A DNA stretch of 58,491 nucleotides from DUAG01 sp046756865 (GTDB taxonomy: Bacteria; Nitrospirota; Nitrospiria; SBBL01; JAADHI01). The stretch lies in assembly GCA_046756865.1 (NCBI GenBank), contig JBHHXE010000002.1:1-58491 (forward strand). Reading direction: 5' to 3'. Each line of letters starts with the position of its first letter. Position 1 is the first letter of the stretch. The translations under genes and the position numbers were made by a program. Shown in pieces: positions 34,312 to 42,327 of this stretch. The notes below the pieces were generated by a model that was given only the letters and a program-made list of their open reading frames with translations, was not told the DNA's origin and did no database searches.

Positions 34312-34917
34312 TCATGTTTTTACAACGGGAATCTTGAGTTCTCTCACCTTCTTCCGAAGGGTATTCCGGTTCATCCCGAGGAGCTGGGCCGCGCGCACCT
34401 GATTTCCCTTGGTTTCCTTAAGAACAAGCTTGATCAGCGGCTTCTCAAATTCACGAAGCAGGAGACCGTATAGTTTTTTTACTTCGCAATGCTTAATTTT
34501 TTCGACAAACTGGGAAAGCTTCTTTTCGACAAGCTCTTCCAGGTTGGGCTCCTGTTTCTTTTGATCTTGCTCTTTTTTCACCGCAGCCATTGCGGGAGGG
34601 AGGCTTCGTCCATCCCTGGAATTCAGGCATTCTGACATTTCCCCGATAAGCGGAAAGGTTCTTTCAATGGCGTCAGACGATGAAACAATTGTGAAGAATG
34701 CCCTTCCCTCCTTCTTCATCAGTTGAAGCAGCTTGAGCTCCTCCGCTATGTTTTTGTCGGAGGCAATGACGACAACCGTGTCGGGGGAGTCATATTTCCG
34801 GGGAAGTGACTTTATTGATTTAAGTGTTTTGATCTGCGTTCCGTTTGAACTGAAGGCTTTTTGAAAGCGCGTCACAAATTCCGCACGGTCATGAATCACA
34901 AAAATGTTCTGGGTCAC
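34312..34917 (-). CDS. Fis-type DNA-binding regulator with receiver-like N-terminus
   Basis: I prefer GTG 34917 (GGAG 6 bases upstream; 201 residues) to a TTG at 34986. The C-terminus is a Fis helix-turn-helix: LLLREFEKPLIKLVLKETKG then NQVRAAQLLGMNRNTLRKK. The N-terminal ~100 residues (NIFVIHDRAEFVTRFQKAF and TVVVIASDKN) have the alternating strands of a response-regulator receiver but no clear phospho-aspartate, so they look like a pseudo-receiver. It could act at sigma-54 or nucleoid sites. No kinase is next to it. Confidence 0.82.
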   Translation of the reverse strand: MTQNIFVIHDRAEFVTRFQKAFSSNGTQIKTLKSIKSLPRKYDSPDTVVVIASDKNIAEELKLLQLMKKEGRAFFTIVSSSDAIERTFPLIGEMSECLNSRDGRSLPPAMAAVKKEQDQKKQEPNLEELVEKKLSQFVEKIKHCEVKKLYGLLLREFEKPLIKLVLKETKGNQVRAAQLLGMNRNTLRKKVRELKIPVVKT

Positions 34918-35027
34918 AAAGTGCTCCGGGAAGGAAGGCGGGCCGAACGACCGGATAATAACTGCACATTTATCTAGCACGTTCAATTTAATTCGTCAAC
35001 CCAAAAACCGCCGAGATCGAAAGGGGA

Positions 35028-35087
35028 TTTGCGTCGCCCCTCCTCCGGCCAGGCTGGACAGAGCCCCCCTCTGTGCACTCTTGCGTC
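35028..35087 (+). repeat. Repeat family D, copy 1
   Basis: TTTGCGTCGCCCCTCCTCC, then GGCCAGGCTGGACAGAGCC and CCCCTCTG. It shares its frame with the copy at 42187, which keeps a cleaner hairpin. Confidence 0.5.
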
Positions 35088-35111
35088 CGCTCTTTCACAA
35101 GTCGTCACGGC

Positions 35112-35140
35112 TTGACAATCCAAAGCGCTCATGCTACCCA
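35112..35140 (+). promoter_or_regulatory. Weak promoter candidate for ubiE-like gene
   Basis: A perfect TTGACA is followed after 17 bp by TACCCA, a poor -10, although a TG dinucleotide precedes it. The position is right for the downstream gene. Confidence 0.3.
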
Positions 35141-35163
35141 TCCCTGCAACACGAGGAATGAAT

Positions 35164-35886
35164 ATGCAAAAACGCCCTTTAGGAGACGAGAAGGAAAAAG
35201 CGGTTCAGGCGATGTTTTCATCAATCGCAGGCTTTTACGATTTGAATAACAGCCTCCTCTCTCTCGGCCTGCATCACCGCTGGAAAAAAAGAACCCTGGA
35301 TTCCGCAGCACTACAGCCGGGCGAGACGGTTCTCGACGTCGGGGCCGGGACAGCCGATCTTTCCATCCTTGCCGCCAGCCAGGTCGGAAAGAAGGGGCAG
35401 GTCATTACGAGTGACCTGAACGAGGCCATGCTAAGGATCGGCCTTAAAAAGGTGCGGGATAAACAACTCAGACAGGTGCACTGTCTCCTCGGAAACGCGG
35501 AATGGCTTCCTTTCCCGGACGCGGCATTCGACGCCGTTCTGACCGGGTTCTGCATCCGGAATGTTTCAGACCTTGATCAGGGCTTTCGAGAAATCTATCG
35601 CGTCCTCAAACCCGGAGGCAGAATGGCCTGCCTCGATTTTTCAAGACCGGCGCAGCCGCTCTTCCGGAAGCTCTATGACTTCTACTCTTTCACGCTCCTT
35701 CCCAGTATCGGAACGTGGGTCTCAAAAGACCAAACCGGTATCTACCAATATCTCCCCGATTCCATCCGGACCTTCCCGGATCAGGAGGGTCTCAAAAAAA
35801 GAATCGAAGCTGCCGGATTCAAAGACGCCTCCTACGAAAACCTCACAGGCGGAATCGTCGCAATCCATTCCGGGATAAAAAAATAA
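35164..35886 (+). CDS. ubiE: UbiE/MenG-type quinone C-methyltransferase
   Basis: ATG 35164 lies 7 bases after GAGG; ATG 35158 is an alternative. The 240 residues have the UbiE/COQ5 signature VQAMFSSIAGFYDLNNSLLS plus HHRWKKRTL, SAM motif I VLDVGAGTADLS, motif II around LPFPDAAFDAVLTGFCIRNV and VLKPGGRMACLDFSRP. The enzyme methylates demethylmenaquinone or the ubiquinone precursor; context does not say which. It is convergent with another UbiE-like gene. Confidence 0.9.
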   Translation: MQKRPLGDEKEKAVQAMFSSIAGFYDLNNSLLSLGLHHRWKKRTLDSAALQPGETVLDVGAGTADLSILAASQVGKKGQVITSDLNEAMLRIGLKKVRDKQLRQVHCLLGNAEWLPFPDAAFDAVLTGFCIRNVSDLDQGFREIYRVLKPGGRMACLDFSRPAQPLFRKLYDFYSFTLLPSIGTWVSKDQTGIYQYLPDSIRTFPDQEGLKKRIEAAGFKDASYENLTGGIVAIHSGIKK

Positions 35887-35923
35887 CGGCTTTAGACGAG
35901 TATTAAAAAACACAGCGTCCGTC

Positions 35924-35947
35924 ATTCCCGAATGTTTAATCGGGAAT
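35924..35947. repeat. REP-like hairpin ATTCCCGA...TCGGGAAT
   Basis: Perfect 8 bp arms around an 8 nt AT-rich loop, 38 bp after the ubiE stop. It could end or protect the transcript. Confidence 0.55.
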
Positions 35948-35995
35948 CCAGCATCTTGAAACTCACATTAGGTCGGCAAGAGAAGCGGTAGCCGG

Positions 35996-36117
35996 GAAAC
36001 CGTCAAGTCGCTTGCAAGACAAGGCCAGAGATCTTTTTGGCGACCGAGACGTACTCTTCGTACGTTGAGGAGCCAAAAAGGCCGATAACGCAGTATTGCA
36101 AGTGAATCGACGGTTTC
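35996..36117. repeat. Repeat family A, copy 3 (best-preserved arms)
   Basis: A 122 bp element between convergent methyltransferase genes. It starts GAAACCGTCAAGTCGCTTGC and ends GCAAGTGAATCGACGGTTTC. CTTGCAA and CTTTTTGGC on the left pair with TTGCAAG and GCCAAAAAG on the right. GTACTCTTCGTAC forms the apical hairpin. Confidence 0.78.
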
Positions 36118-36128
36118 CTGGCGGTTTC

Positions 36129-36827
36129 TTAGGATGGGGCCTTCGCGCTGATGATCGCCGCCCCCTGCATTGTCAACGATTCAACCTGAACCTCGCAAAA
36201 ACCCTCCGCCTCCATCGCCGCTGTCGTCTCAGAAACCCAGGCGGTCAGCCGGATCACCTCCGGCAGATCCCGAAGGACTTCTTTCCACTCAGGATACCAT
36301 AAGCCCCCGATCGGTTGGGCCAGTTTAAAATAGAGCGCAAAGATTTTTTGCAGTAGCAAAGAATCCGGATAGGTAAAATCATGCATGAGGAGCCTTCCCT
36401 CCGGGGCCATCATGCGCCGGCAATTTTTAATCAGTCGTGGGAGGTCCGCATACTTCGGAAGGTAAGATGTGGTAATCGTATCAAATCGCGCATGACTTAA
36501 GTAGTCTTCAGCCGGTGAGTGAACGAAATCGACATTTTTGAAGCCCAGGGCCTCCGCTTTTAGGCGAGCAATGCCCAGGTAGCCTTTTGTAATGTCAACC
36601 CCGATGACGCAGCTTTCCGGGAATTTCCGGGCGATGGCAAAGGTGAGGATTCCGGTTCCGCAGGCCAGATCAAGAACGCTTCGGGGCGAGGTGATTTGCT
36701 CCAGGATTCTTTTTTTCCACAAGCGGTCTATGCCCAGGGTAAAACGGTGAACAACTTCATCATAGCTCGGGCCGGTCTTGGAGAAAAACTTGTCGATCCA
36801 CTGCCGCTTCTCTTCAAGGGAAGCCAT
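36129..36827 (-). CDS. Class I SAM methyltransferase, UbiE-like
   Basis: The 232 residues open with EEKRQWIDKFFSKTGPSYDE, then SVLDLACGTGILTFAIARKF as SAM motif I and APEGRLLMHDFTYPDS as a later strand. It resembles UbiE-family enzymes but lacks their exact C-terminal NVxxD block, so the substrate (quinone precursor or another small molecule) is open. Repeat A separates it from the other methyltransferase. Confidence 0.85.
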   Translation of the reverse strand: MASLEEKRQWIDKFFSKTGPSYDEVVHRFTLGIDRLWKKRILEQITSPRSVLDLACGTGILTFAIARKFPESCVIGVDITKGYLGIARLKAEALGFKNVDFVHSPAEDYLSHARFDTITTSYLPKYADLPRLIKNCRRMMAPEGRLLMHDFTYPDSLLLQKIFALYFKLAQPIGGLWYPEWKEVLRDLPEVIRLTAWVSETTAAMEAEGFCEVQVESLTMQGAAIISAKAPS

Positions 36828-37046
36828 TTTAATTCATCCTGATTTATGATGCCCGATTTTAGGATTAAATAACCCCGCTCGGTAAGAACAGGGACGACGC
36901 TCACGATACATGTTCACAAACCAGTGAATATCCCGCCGTGTTGACGGAAGAACCTGAATAGACTAATCTTTCCTTGAAAGTACTTCAAATATATACCACA
37001 GCTGCCTGAGTACTGACAAGAAATCGTCTTGGGGGAGGAAAGGGAT

Positions 37047-37715
37047 ATGCGGATCACCGTCATGGTCATCTCGATCTTTATAGCCATCCTGATGCAGATC
37101 CTCCCAGCGTCAACCCAGCCCGACGTCTTTGAAGACACAATCCCGCGAAAACAGTCAATCCTCCAGGCGGGAACCATTATCCCGCAACCCACTTTTCCCG
37201 AGTCTTTCTCTGAAAAACCGACCGAAATTCTTTTCCGGGTCATCAACCAAAGCCGGGAAAAGGTCTTTGTCCAGGGAATCAGCCAGAGCGGAGGTGCTGT
37301 ACAACTTTTTTTCTATCATCAAGACCGAGGGATGGGATGGAAACCTTTCTTCTCATCACTGCCCTGTGATCTCCCGACCTGCCGCAACCTGCGCACCTTC
37401 ACAGAAGGATGTGTCAAGCCTTCTCCCTTTGTAATCCCCCTGGGACCGGCAGGAGAAACCAATGCAGTTCGCGAGTTTCGCTGGGGGGGGGTTCTTTACC
37501 AGAGGATTGAGGCAACGAGAGAGCCCCGCGAGCGGCGTTTTTGTTATAAGGGCTGGATCCCGAAAAAAGGCAGAATGCGGATCGAAATTGAATTTTCAAA
37601 AACAAAACAAGAGGGAACGAAAGGAAAAGGCACAATCGGAGGCCGGTTTCATACGGCAATCGAATTTAATCTCCCTGCCTCCCGGAAGGTTTATGAAATA
37701 TTTGTCGGCCGGTAG
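37047..37715 (+). CDS. Secreted protein of unknown function
   Basis: ATG 37047 follows GGAGGAAAGGG, giving 222 residues. An N-terminal signal peptide (ITVMVISIFIAILMQILP-A) suggests export. The rest is beta-rich (ILFRVINQSREKVFVQGIS and RMRIEIEFSKT). Four cysteines, two in PCDLPTC and one each in EGCVK and RRFCYKG, could form two disulfides. I recognise no family. It is a single gene in a gene-poor stretch just before the GGDEF-EAL protein. Confidence 0.8.
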   Translation: MRITVMVISIFIAILMQILPASTQPDVFEDTIPRKQSILQAGTIIPQPTFPESFSEKPTEILFRVINQSREKVFVQGISQSGGAVQLFFYHQDRGMGWKPFFSSLPCDLPTCRNLRTFTEGCVKPSPFVIPLGPAGETNAVREFRWGGVLYQRIEATREPRERRFCYKGWIPKKGRMRIEIEFSKTKQEGTKGKGTIGGRFHTAIEFNLPASRKVYEIFVGR

Positions 37716-38051
37716 CTTCCTATCGGAAAAATAGGGCCCAGGGTTTCCGGAAGGGCATCGTCATCTCTCCTCCCAAAATCAGGATCTTCCCCAAAAAGAA
37801 ACAGACCTTCCCCCCAGTGTTTTCTTATTACCGTATCTCAAGTTTTCGGATAAACATCCGATATGAGTAAAGATGAGGATGCCATTCTCTTGTCAAAACC
37901 AATGTTGGGATTCCCGCCGCAACATTGAGAGGATCTCCAGGACGAGAGCTGAAAAATGACTTCTTTATTCGCTCGCCCTCGAAAGGCGAGACTTGCGCCC
38001 GCGATGTATATTCAAACACATCACATCAATAATGAAGAAACGGGAGAGTAA
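37716..38051. other. 336 bp intergenic region
   Basis: No convincing gene. It holds a hairpin CTCGCC-CTCGAAA-GGCGAG near 37970-37988 and a fragment TGGGATTCCCGCC of the REP type near 37906-37918. A tiny ORF 37956-38051 (31 codons) ends directly before the GTG of the next gene. I checked for a cyclic-di-GMP riboswitch and did not find one. Confidence 0.5.
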
Positions 38052-41000
38052 GTGAGCATCAGAAACAGACTATTTCTCACCTTTATTTGTGCTTTCATGG
38101 TCCCAATCCTGGCCCTTGGATTCGTGTCTTATTTTAAGGCCGGAAAAGAATTGAGAGAGGGTCATTTAAAAAATCTGGAGGTGATTGCAGATCTGAAGGT
38201 TGAGGAGATTGAGACCTTCTTTCGCGAAAAGAAAAATAATATCACATCAATTCAAGGTGACCCGACTATCATCAACGGTCTTCCGGTCCTGGACCACCTG
38301 ATGCTTGAAAGTGAGAACCCCGGATATCAATCGGCAAAAAAAGCCCTCGACAGAAGGTTAAGGCCCATACAAACAACATATGGTTTTTTTGACGTCATGC
38401 TGGTCAACACTAAAGGAATTATTGTTTACACATCGAATGAATCGCACGCCGAGGGGGATATCGGTAACAAGCTGCCCGATCCCGACAACCTCTCATTCAG
38501 GGAAGGGGTCAAGGGGGTCTATATCTCAAAACCCTTTTCCGATCCATTGGAAGATGACCTTCCCGTCATTATACTTTCCGCACCCCTCCGCAATGACGCT
38601 CATGATTTGATCGGCGTCATTGCCATTGAGGTCGATATGGCCCCAATTTACCACTTCATTCAGGATGTAAAAGGTCTGGGTCATACCGGTGAAACACTCG
38701 TTGGCACAAAATCAGACCACAATGTGCTTTTTATAAATCCCCCCCGCCATGAGGGGGTCATTCCTTTGGAGACCACCGTACGAATCGGGAGCGAAACAGC
38801 GCTTCCCATGCAGGAAGCCGTCCAGGGGAGAAGTGGCTTTGGCTTATCACACGATTATCGAGATCAAGAAACTCTCGCGGTATGGCGCTATATTTCCGGG
38901 CTTGACTGGGGAATGGTGGCAAAGATCGATACAAAAGAGGCCTTTGAAAGTATCGCAACCACAAGAAGATTCATTTTCGTCATCGGGCTTCTTGCCTTAT
39001 TTTTCGGAGGGGTGGTTTTATCCTCCACTGCAGAATCAATTACAAAACCGTTAGATACATTGAAAAATGGAATCGCACTTGTCAGCAAAGGTGACCTGGA
39101 CCATCCGATCAAGGTGGAAACGGGAGGGGAAATTGCAATCCTGTCCGAGGATTTCAACAGAATGATCAACCTGATAAAGGAGCAAAACAAGACCCTGGAG
39201 AAAAATAAACTCACAAAAAACCTTTTTGAACTTGGAGATGATGTCCGAATGATCGTCGGCTCCGATTGGGATATCACACAGATCAATCAGGAAGCGCTCG
39301 AGCAGTTATTTGGATATCAACCGGAAGAAGTCATCGGAAAATCATTTGATGTCCTCTTCGATCCGGAGAGTGGAGCAAGCAGTGGACTGGGTTCAAAACA
39401 TTTTGAATCCATGATGATCCGAAAAGACGGCAGTGCATTCGAAGCAGACCTTTATTGGGCAAACCTCGAAACGGACGAAGGTGAAATGCAAGGCGCTTTG
39501 ATTACAATCCGGGATATATCTTATATCAAAAAAAGACAGAAAGAGCTTGATCAGACCTTGCAACGTCTATCCGATATGAAATATGCGATCGATGAATCTT
39601 CAATCGTTTCGATCACCGACCCAAAAGGCAACATTCAATATGTGAATGACAATTTTTGTGCAGCCTCAAAATACAGCAGAGAGGAACTCGTCGGCCAGAA
39701 CCACAGACTCATTAAATCAGAGATACATTCCGATCGTTTTTTCAAGGCCATGTGGGAGACCATTTCCAGGGGGCAGGTCTGGAAGGGTGAGTTAAAAAAT
39801 AAGGCCAAAGACGGCTCATTTTACTGGGTTGACTCAACAATTGTTCCATTTTTAGATAAAAAAAGAAAACCGTACCAATACCTCGCCATCAGGTACGATA
39901 TTACCCCAAGAAAGGAAAAGGAAGAGAAGATCCGCCACATGGCCCAATATGACGAACTGACCGGTCTCCCCAACCGGAACTTGCACAAGGAAAGGCTCGG
40001 GCAGGCCCTTAAACAAAGAAAAAAACATCCCCTTGCCGTCATGTTCATTGATCTCGATCGCTTCAAGCATGTCAACGATACCCTGGGGCATTCTGCGGGA
40101 GATCAGTTGCTGAAAGAAGTTGCGAAACGATTATTAAACTGTCTCCGAGAGAGCGATACGGTGGCAAGAATCGGGGGAGACGAGTTTACGATCCTGCTGC
40201 CTGAGATCGCTCAGAGTAACGATATCCATTACATCGCGCGGCGGATTCTCAGCACGCTCGAGAAGCCCTATCACATCCAGCAGAATGAGCTCTTTGTAAC
40301 CTGCAGTATTGGTATCAGCGTCTACCCGGAAGACGGAGAGACAAGCAAACAGCTCTTGAAGTATGCAGATATGGCCATGTACTGCGCCAAGAGAAATGGG
40401 AAAAATCAGTATGCCGTCTATTCCTCTACTTTGAAAAATGATGAGAGTGAACTCAAACTGGAATCCGCACTCCGCCATGCGCTTGAACGGGAGGAGTTCC
40501 TCCTCCACTACCAACCGCTCATCAACCTGAAGAGCGGAAAAATTATAGGGATGGAAGCGCTCATTCGCTGGAAACGGAAAGGAGGCGAGTTGATTCCCCC
40601 ATTCAAGTTCATTCCCCTGGCGGAGGAAACCGGCTTGATTTTGGACATTGGCTACTGGGTCATTGCAAGCGCGGCAAAACAGTTAAAAGCCTGGGAAGTG
40701 GCCGGATTCACCCAAATGGCCGTTTCGGTAAACGTATCGGCCCCGCAATTCAAGCAGCCGAAATTTTCAGAAGAGGTTGCCCAAATCATTGAGACCACCG
40801 AAATACGTCCCGGCGAATTAAAGCTGGAGATGACAGAGTCCCTCTTGATGCACAACCATGAAAGGACCATTGAGACGCTTCAGAAACTCAGAAACCTCGG
40901 CGTTCACTTTTCGATTGACGACTTCGGGACAGGATACTCTTCACTCAGTTATCTCAAACGGTTTCCAGTGGAATGCTTGAAAATTGATCGTTCATTTATC

Positions 41001-41273
41001 AAAAACCTTCCGGGAGACCAGGACGACTCCGTCATTGCCAGAACCATCATCACGCTGGCCCATAATCTGGGACTAAGCGTTGTTGCCGAAGGGATTGAGA
41101 CTAAAGATCAACTGGCTTTCCTACAGGAGCACGGCTGCAATATTGGCCAAGGGTATCTTTTCAGCCGCCCCCTCCCCGTTGAAGCATTCACCTTACTGCT
41201 TGAAAAAAATGCTTCAGAAAAACGCATCAATACAAACCTGTTTGATGACAATGACATTACCGTGGAAAGCTGA
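38052..41273 (+). CDS. Membrane dCache-HAMP-PAS-PAS-GGDEF-EAL protein
   Basis: GTG 38052 has GGGAG upstream, giving 1073 residues. A first membrane helix (about 8-28) is followed by an extracytoplasmic Cache-like sensor (30-300), a second helix (~305-325), HAMP, two PAS domains (~385-490 and ~505-625), GGDEF (~640-795) and EAL (~805-1055). IGGDEF is intact and has LMFIDLDRFKHVNDTLGHSA-type surroundings. The EAL domain keeps MEALIRW and DDFGTGYSSLSYL. Both cyclic-di-GMP synthesis and hydrolysis are thus possible. It senses an external ligand and responds internally. Its end overlaps the convergent gene by 17 bp. Confidence 0.93.
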   Translation: MSIRNRLFLTFICAFMVPILALGFVSYFKAGKELREGHLKNLEVIADLKVEEIETFFREKKNNITSIQGDPTIINGLPVLDHLMLESENPGYQSAKKALDRRLRPIQTTYGFFDVMLVNTKGIIVYTSNESHAEGDIGNKLPDPDNLSFREGVKGVYISKPFSDPLEDDLPVIILSAPLRNDAHDLIGVIAIEVDMAPIYHFIQDVKGLGHTGETLVGTKSDHNVLFINPPRHEGVIPLETTVRIGSETALPMQEAVQGRSGFGLSHDYRDQETLAVWRYISGLDWGMVAKIDTKEAFESIATTRRFIFVIGLLALFFGGVVLSSTAESITKPLDTLKNGIALVSKGDLDHPIKVETGGEIAILSEDFNRMINLIKEQNKTLEKNKLTKNLFELGDDVRMIVGSDWDITQINQEALEQLFGYQPEEVIGKSFDVLFDPESGASSGLGSKHFESMMIRKDGSAFEADLYWANLETDEGEMQGALITIRDISYIKKRQKELDQTLQRLSDMKYAIDESSIVSITDPKGNIQYVNDNFCAASKYSREELVGQNHRLIKSEIHSDRFFKAMWETISRGQVWKGELKNKAKDGSFYWVDSTIVPFLDKKRKPYQYLAIRYDITPRKEKEEKIRHMAQYDELTGLPNRNLHKERLGQALKQRKKHPLAVMFIDLDRFKHVNDTLGHSAGDQLLKEVAKRLLNCLRESDTVARIGGDEFTILLPEIAQSNDIHYIARRILSTLEKPYHIQQNELFVTCSIGISVYPEDGETSKQLLKYADMAMYCAKRNGKNQYAVYSSTLKNDESELKLESALRHALEREEFLLHYQPLINLKSGKIIGMEALIRWKRKGGELIPPFKFIPLAEETGLILDIGYWVIASAAKQLKAWEVAGFTQMAVSVNVSAPQFKQPKFSEEVAQIIETTEIRPGELKLEMTESLLMHNHERTIETLQKLRNLGVHFSIDDFGTGYSSLSYLKRFPVECLKIDRSFIKNLPGDQDDSVIARTIITLAHNLGLSVVAEGIETKDQLAFLQEHGCNIGQGYLFSRPLPVEAFTLLLEKNASEKRINTNLFDDNDITVES

Positions 41274-42171
41274 TTGACTTCCCGACCAGACGCCTCCCGC
41301 GTTTGCAGGTCGTTATGAGGGGACAAACGCAGCATTTTCCCCAATTCCGTTCAATCGGACAGGCTCCTGAAATACCGAGGTGGCAGAGGGCAAAATCATA
41401 CTTCAGGGGGTCGCGGGAATCAAAACATAAGAGAGAAGAGGTAATCTCCTTTGCCATCATCCACCCGGGACTCTTCCGGGTTGTGAGTCCGAGATAGCCG
41501 GAAATCCGGGCAATGTGGGTATCTAAAGGAATAATCAGTTTTGATGGGGGAATCTCTGGCCATAGACCGAAATCGATCCCGTATTTTTCCTCTTTCGGGC
41601 GAATCATCCATCGAAGGAAGAGGTTCATCCGCTTGCAGGCGCTTCCACTTCCCGGAGAGGGCAGAAGCTGTCTCAGACCCGCAGGCGCCTGGTTCCGGCC
41701 ATAAACAGGACGAAGATCAAAGCGCCTGATCTCCGCGATGACACGTGAAAGGGTCGACCCAATGTCTTCCTCTTCCTCACGATAAAGCGACAAAAATAAA
41801 TTTCCAAAAGACCCGTGCTTTGCCAACACCCGGCTCATCAAGTAAACAAAACACAGCAGATCTTCTGAGGCATTCAAACGGTAATAAATCCCTCGAAAAC
41901 GCTTACGCTCCCGCGACAAATCAAAGCGACGCAGATAAGCGTCAGGGCGCCCGGAACTCAGAGCCAGAATCCGCTCAACGCTCTTTTTAAAGAGCGCAAC
42001 CCGGCCATAAGACAGCGCTGCGGTTAACCATGCCACAACCTCAATATCTTTAGGATCTTTATAGCGACGCGGAATCTCGATGGGGTCTTCACTGATCCTG
42101 TGAAAAGAGGGCGTATCCTGATAGAACGCTTCAAGTCGGGGGGCAAGGCGTTTCTCTTGTGTTTTTGTCAT
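41257..42171 (-). CDS. TIGR02757/DUF2400 family protein
   Basis: The 304 residues match the DUF2400 pattern: IEVVAWLTAALSYGRV, FGSFGNLFLSL-like region, RMNLFLRWMIR and IPLDTHIARISGYLGL, then a C-terminal cysteine set CHLGISGACP...CCVCPL...C. The helix-hairpin-helix and cysteine arrangement recalls base-excision glycosylases with an FeS cluster, though activity has not been shown as far as I know. It overlaps the GGDEF-EAL gene tail to tail. Confidence 0.88.
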   Translation of the reverse strand: MTKTQEKRLAPRLEAFYQDTPSFHRISEDPIEIPRRYKDPKDIEVVAWLTAALSYGRVALFKKSVERILALSSGRPDAYLRRFDLSRERKRFRGIYYRLNASEDLLCFVYLMSRVLAKHGSFGNLFLSLYREEEEDIGSTLSRVIAEIRRFDLRPVYGRNQAPAGLRQLLPSPGSGSACKRMNLFLRWMIRPKEEKYGIDFGLWPEIPPSKLIIPLDTHIARISGYLGLTTRKSPGWMMAKEITSSLLCFDSRDPLKYDFALCHLGISGACPIERNWGKCCVCPLITTCKRGRRLVGKSISFPR

Positions 42172-42186
42172 GAGATCTCAAATAGG

Positions 42187-42240
42187 CTTGCGTCGCCCCC
42201 TCCACCGGCAAAGCCGGATGGAGCCTTCCCCTCAACGTTC
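42187..42240 (+). repeat. Repeat family D, copy 2
   Basis: CTTGCGTCGCCCCCTCCACC followed by GGCAAAGCCGGATGGAGCC. CTCCACCGGC and GCCGGATGGAG make a strong hairpin. It is related to 35028-35087. Confidence 0.55.
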
Positions 42241-42327
42241 ATGTTCATTCGCCGATTAAGAACATAAAGGATACAAAAGATCTACTCAATACCGTATAAG
42301 GTGCATGCACAGCCTATATTGAAATGC

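Noticed and set aside
37828..38019. 63-codon minus-strand ORF
   Set aside because: The translation mirrors palindromic repeat sequence (SRAQVSPFEG...) and lacks a start signal; it looks like repeat DNA read as protein.
37900..38051. Cyclic-di-GMP riboswitch upstream of the GGDEF-EAL gene
   Set aside because: There is a CTCGCC...GGCGAG hairpin with a GAAA-containing loop, but the conserved GEMM core with its tetraloop-receptor stem is missing.
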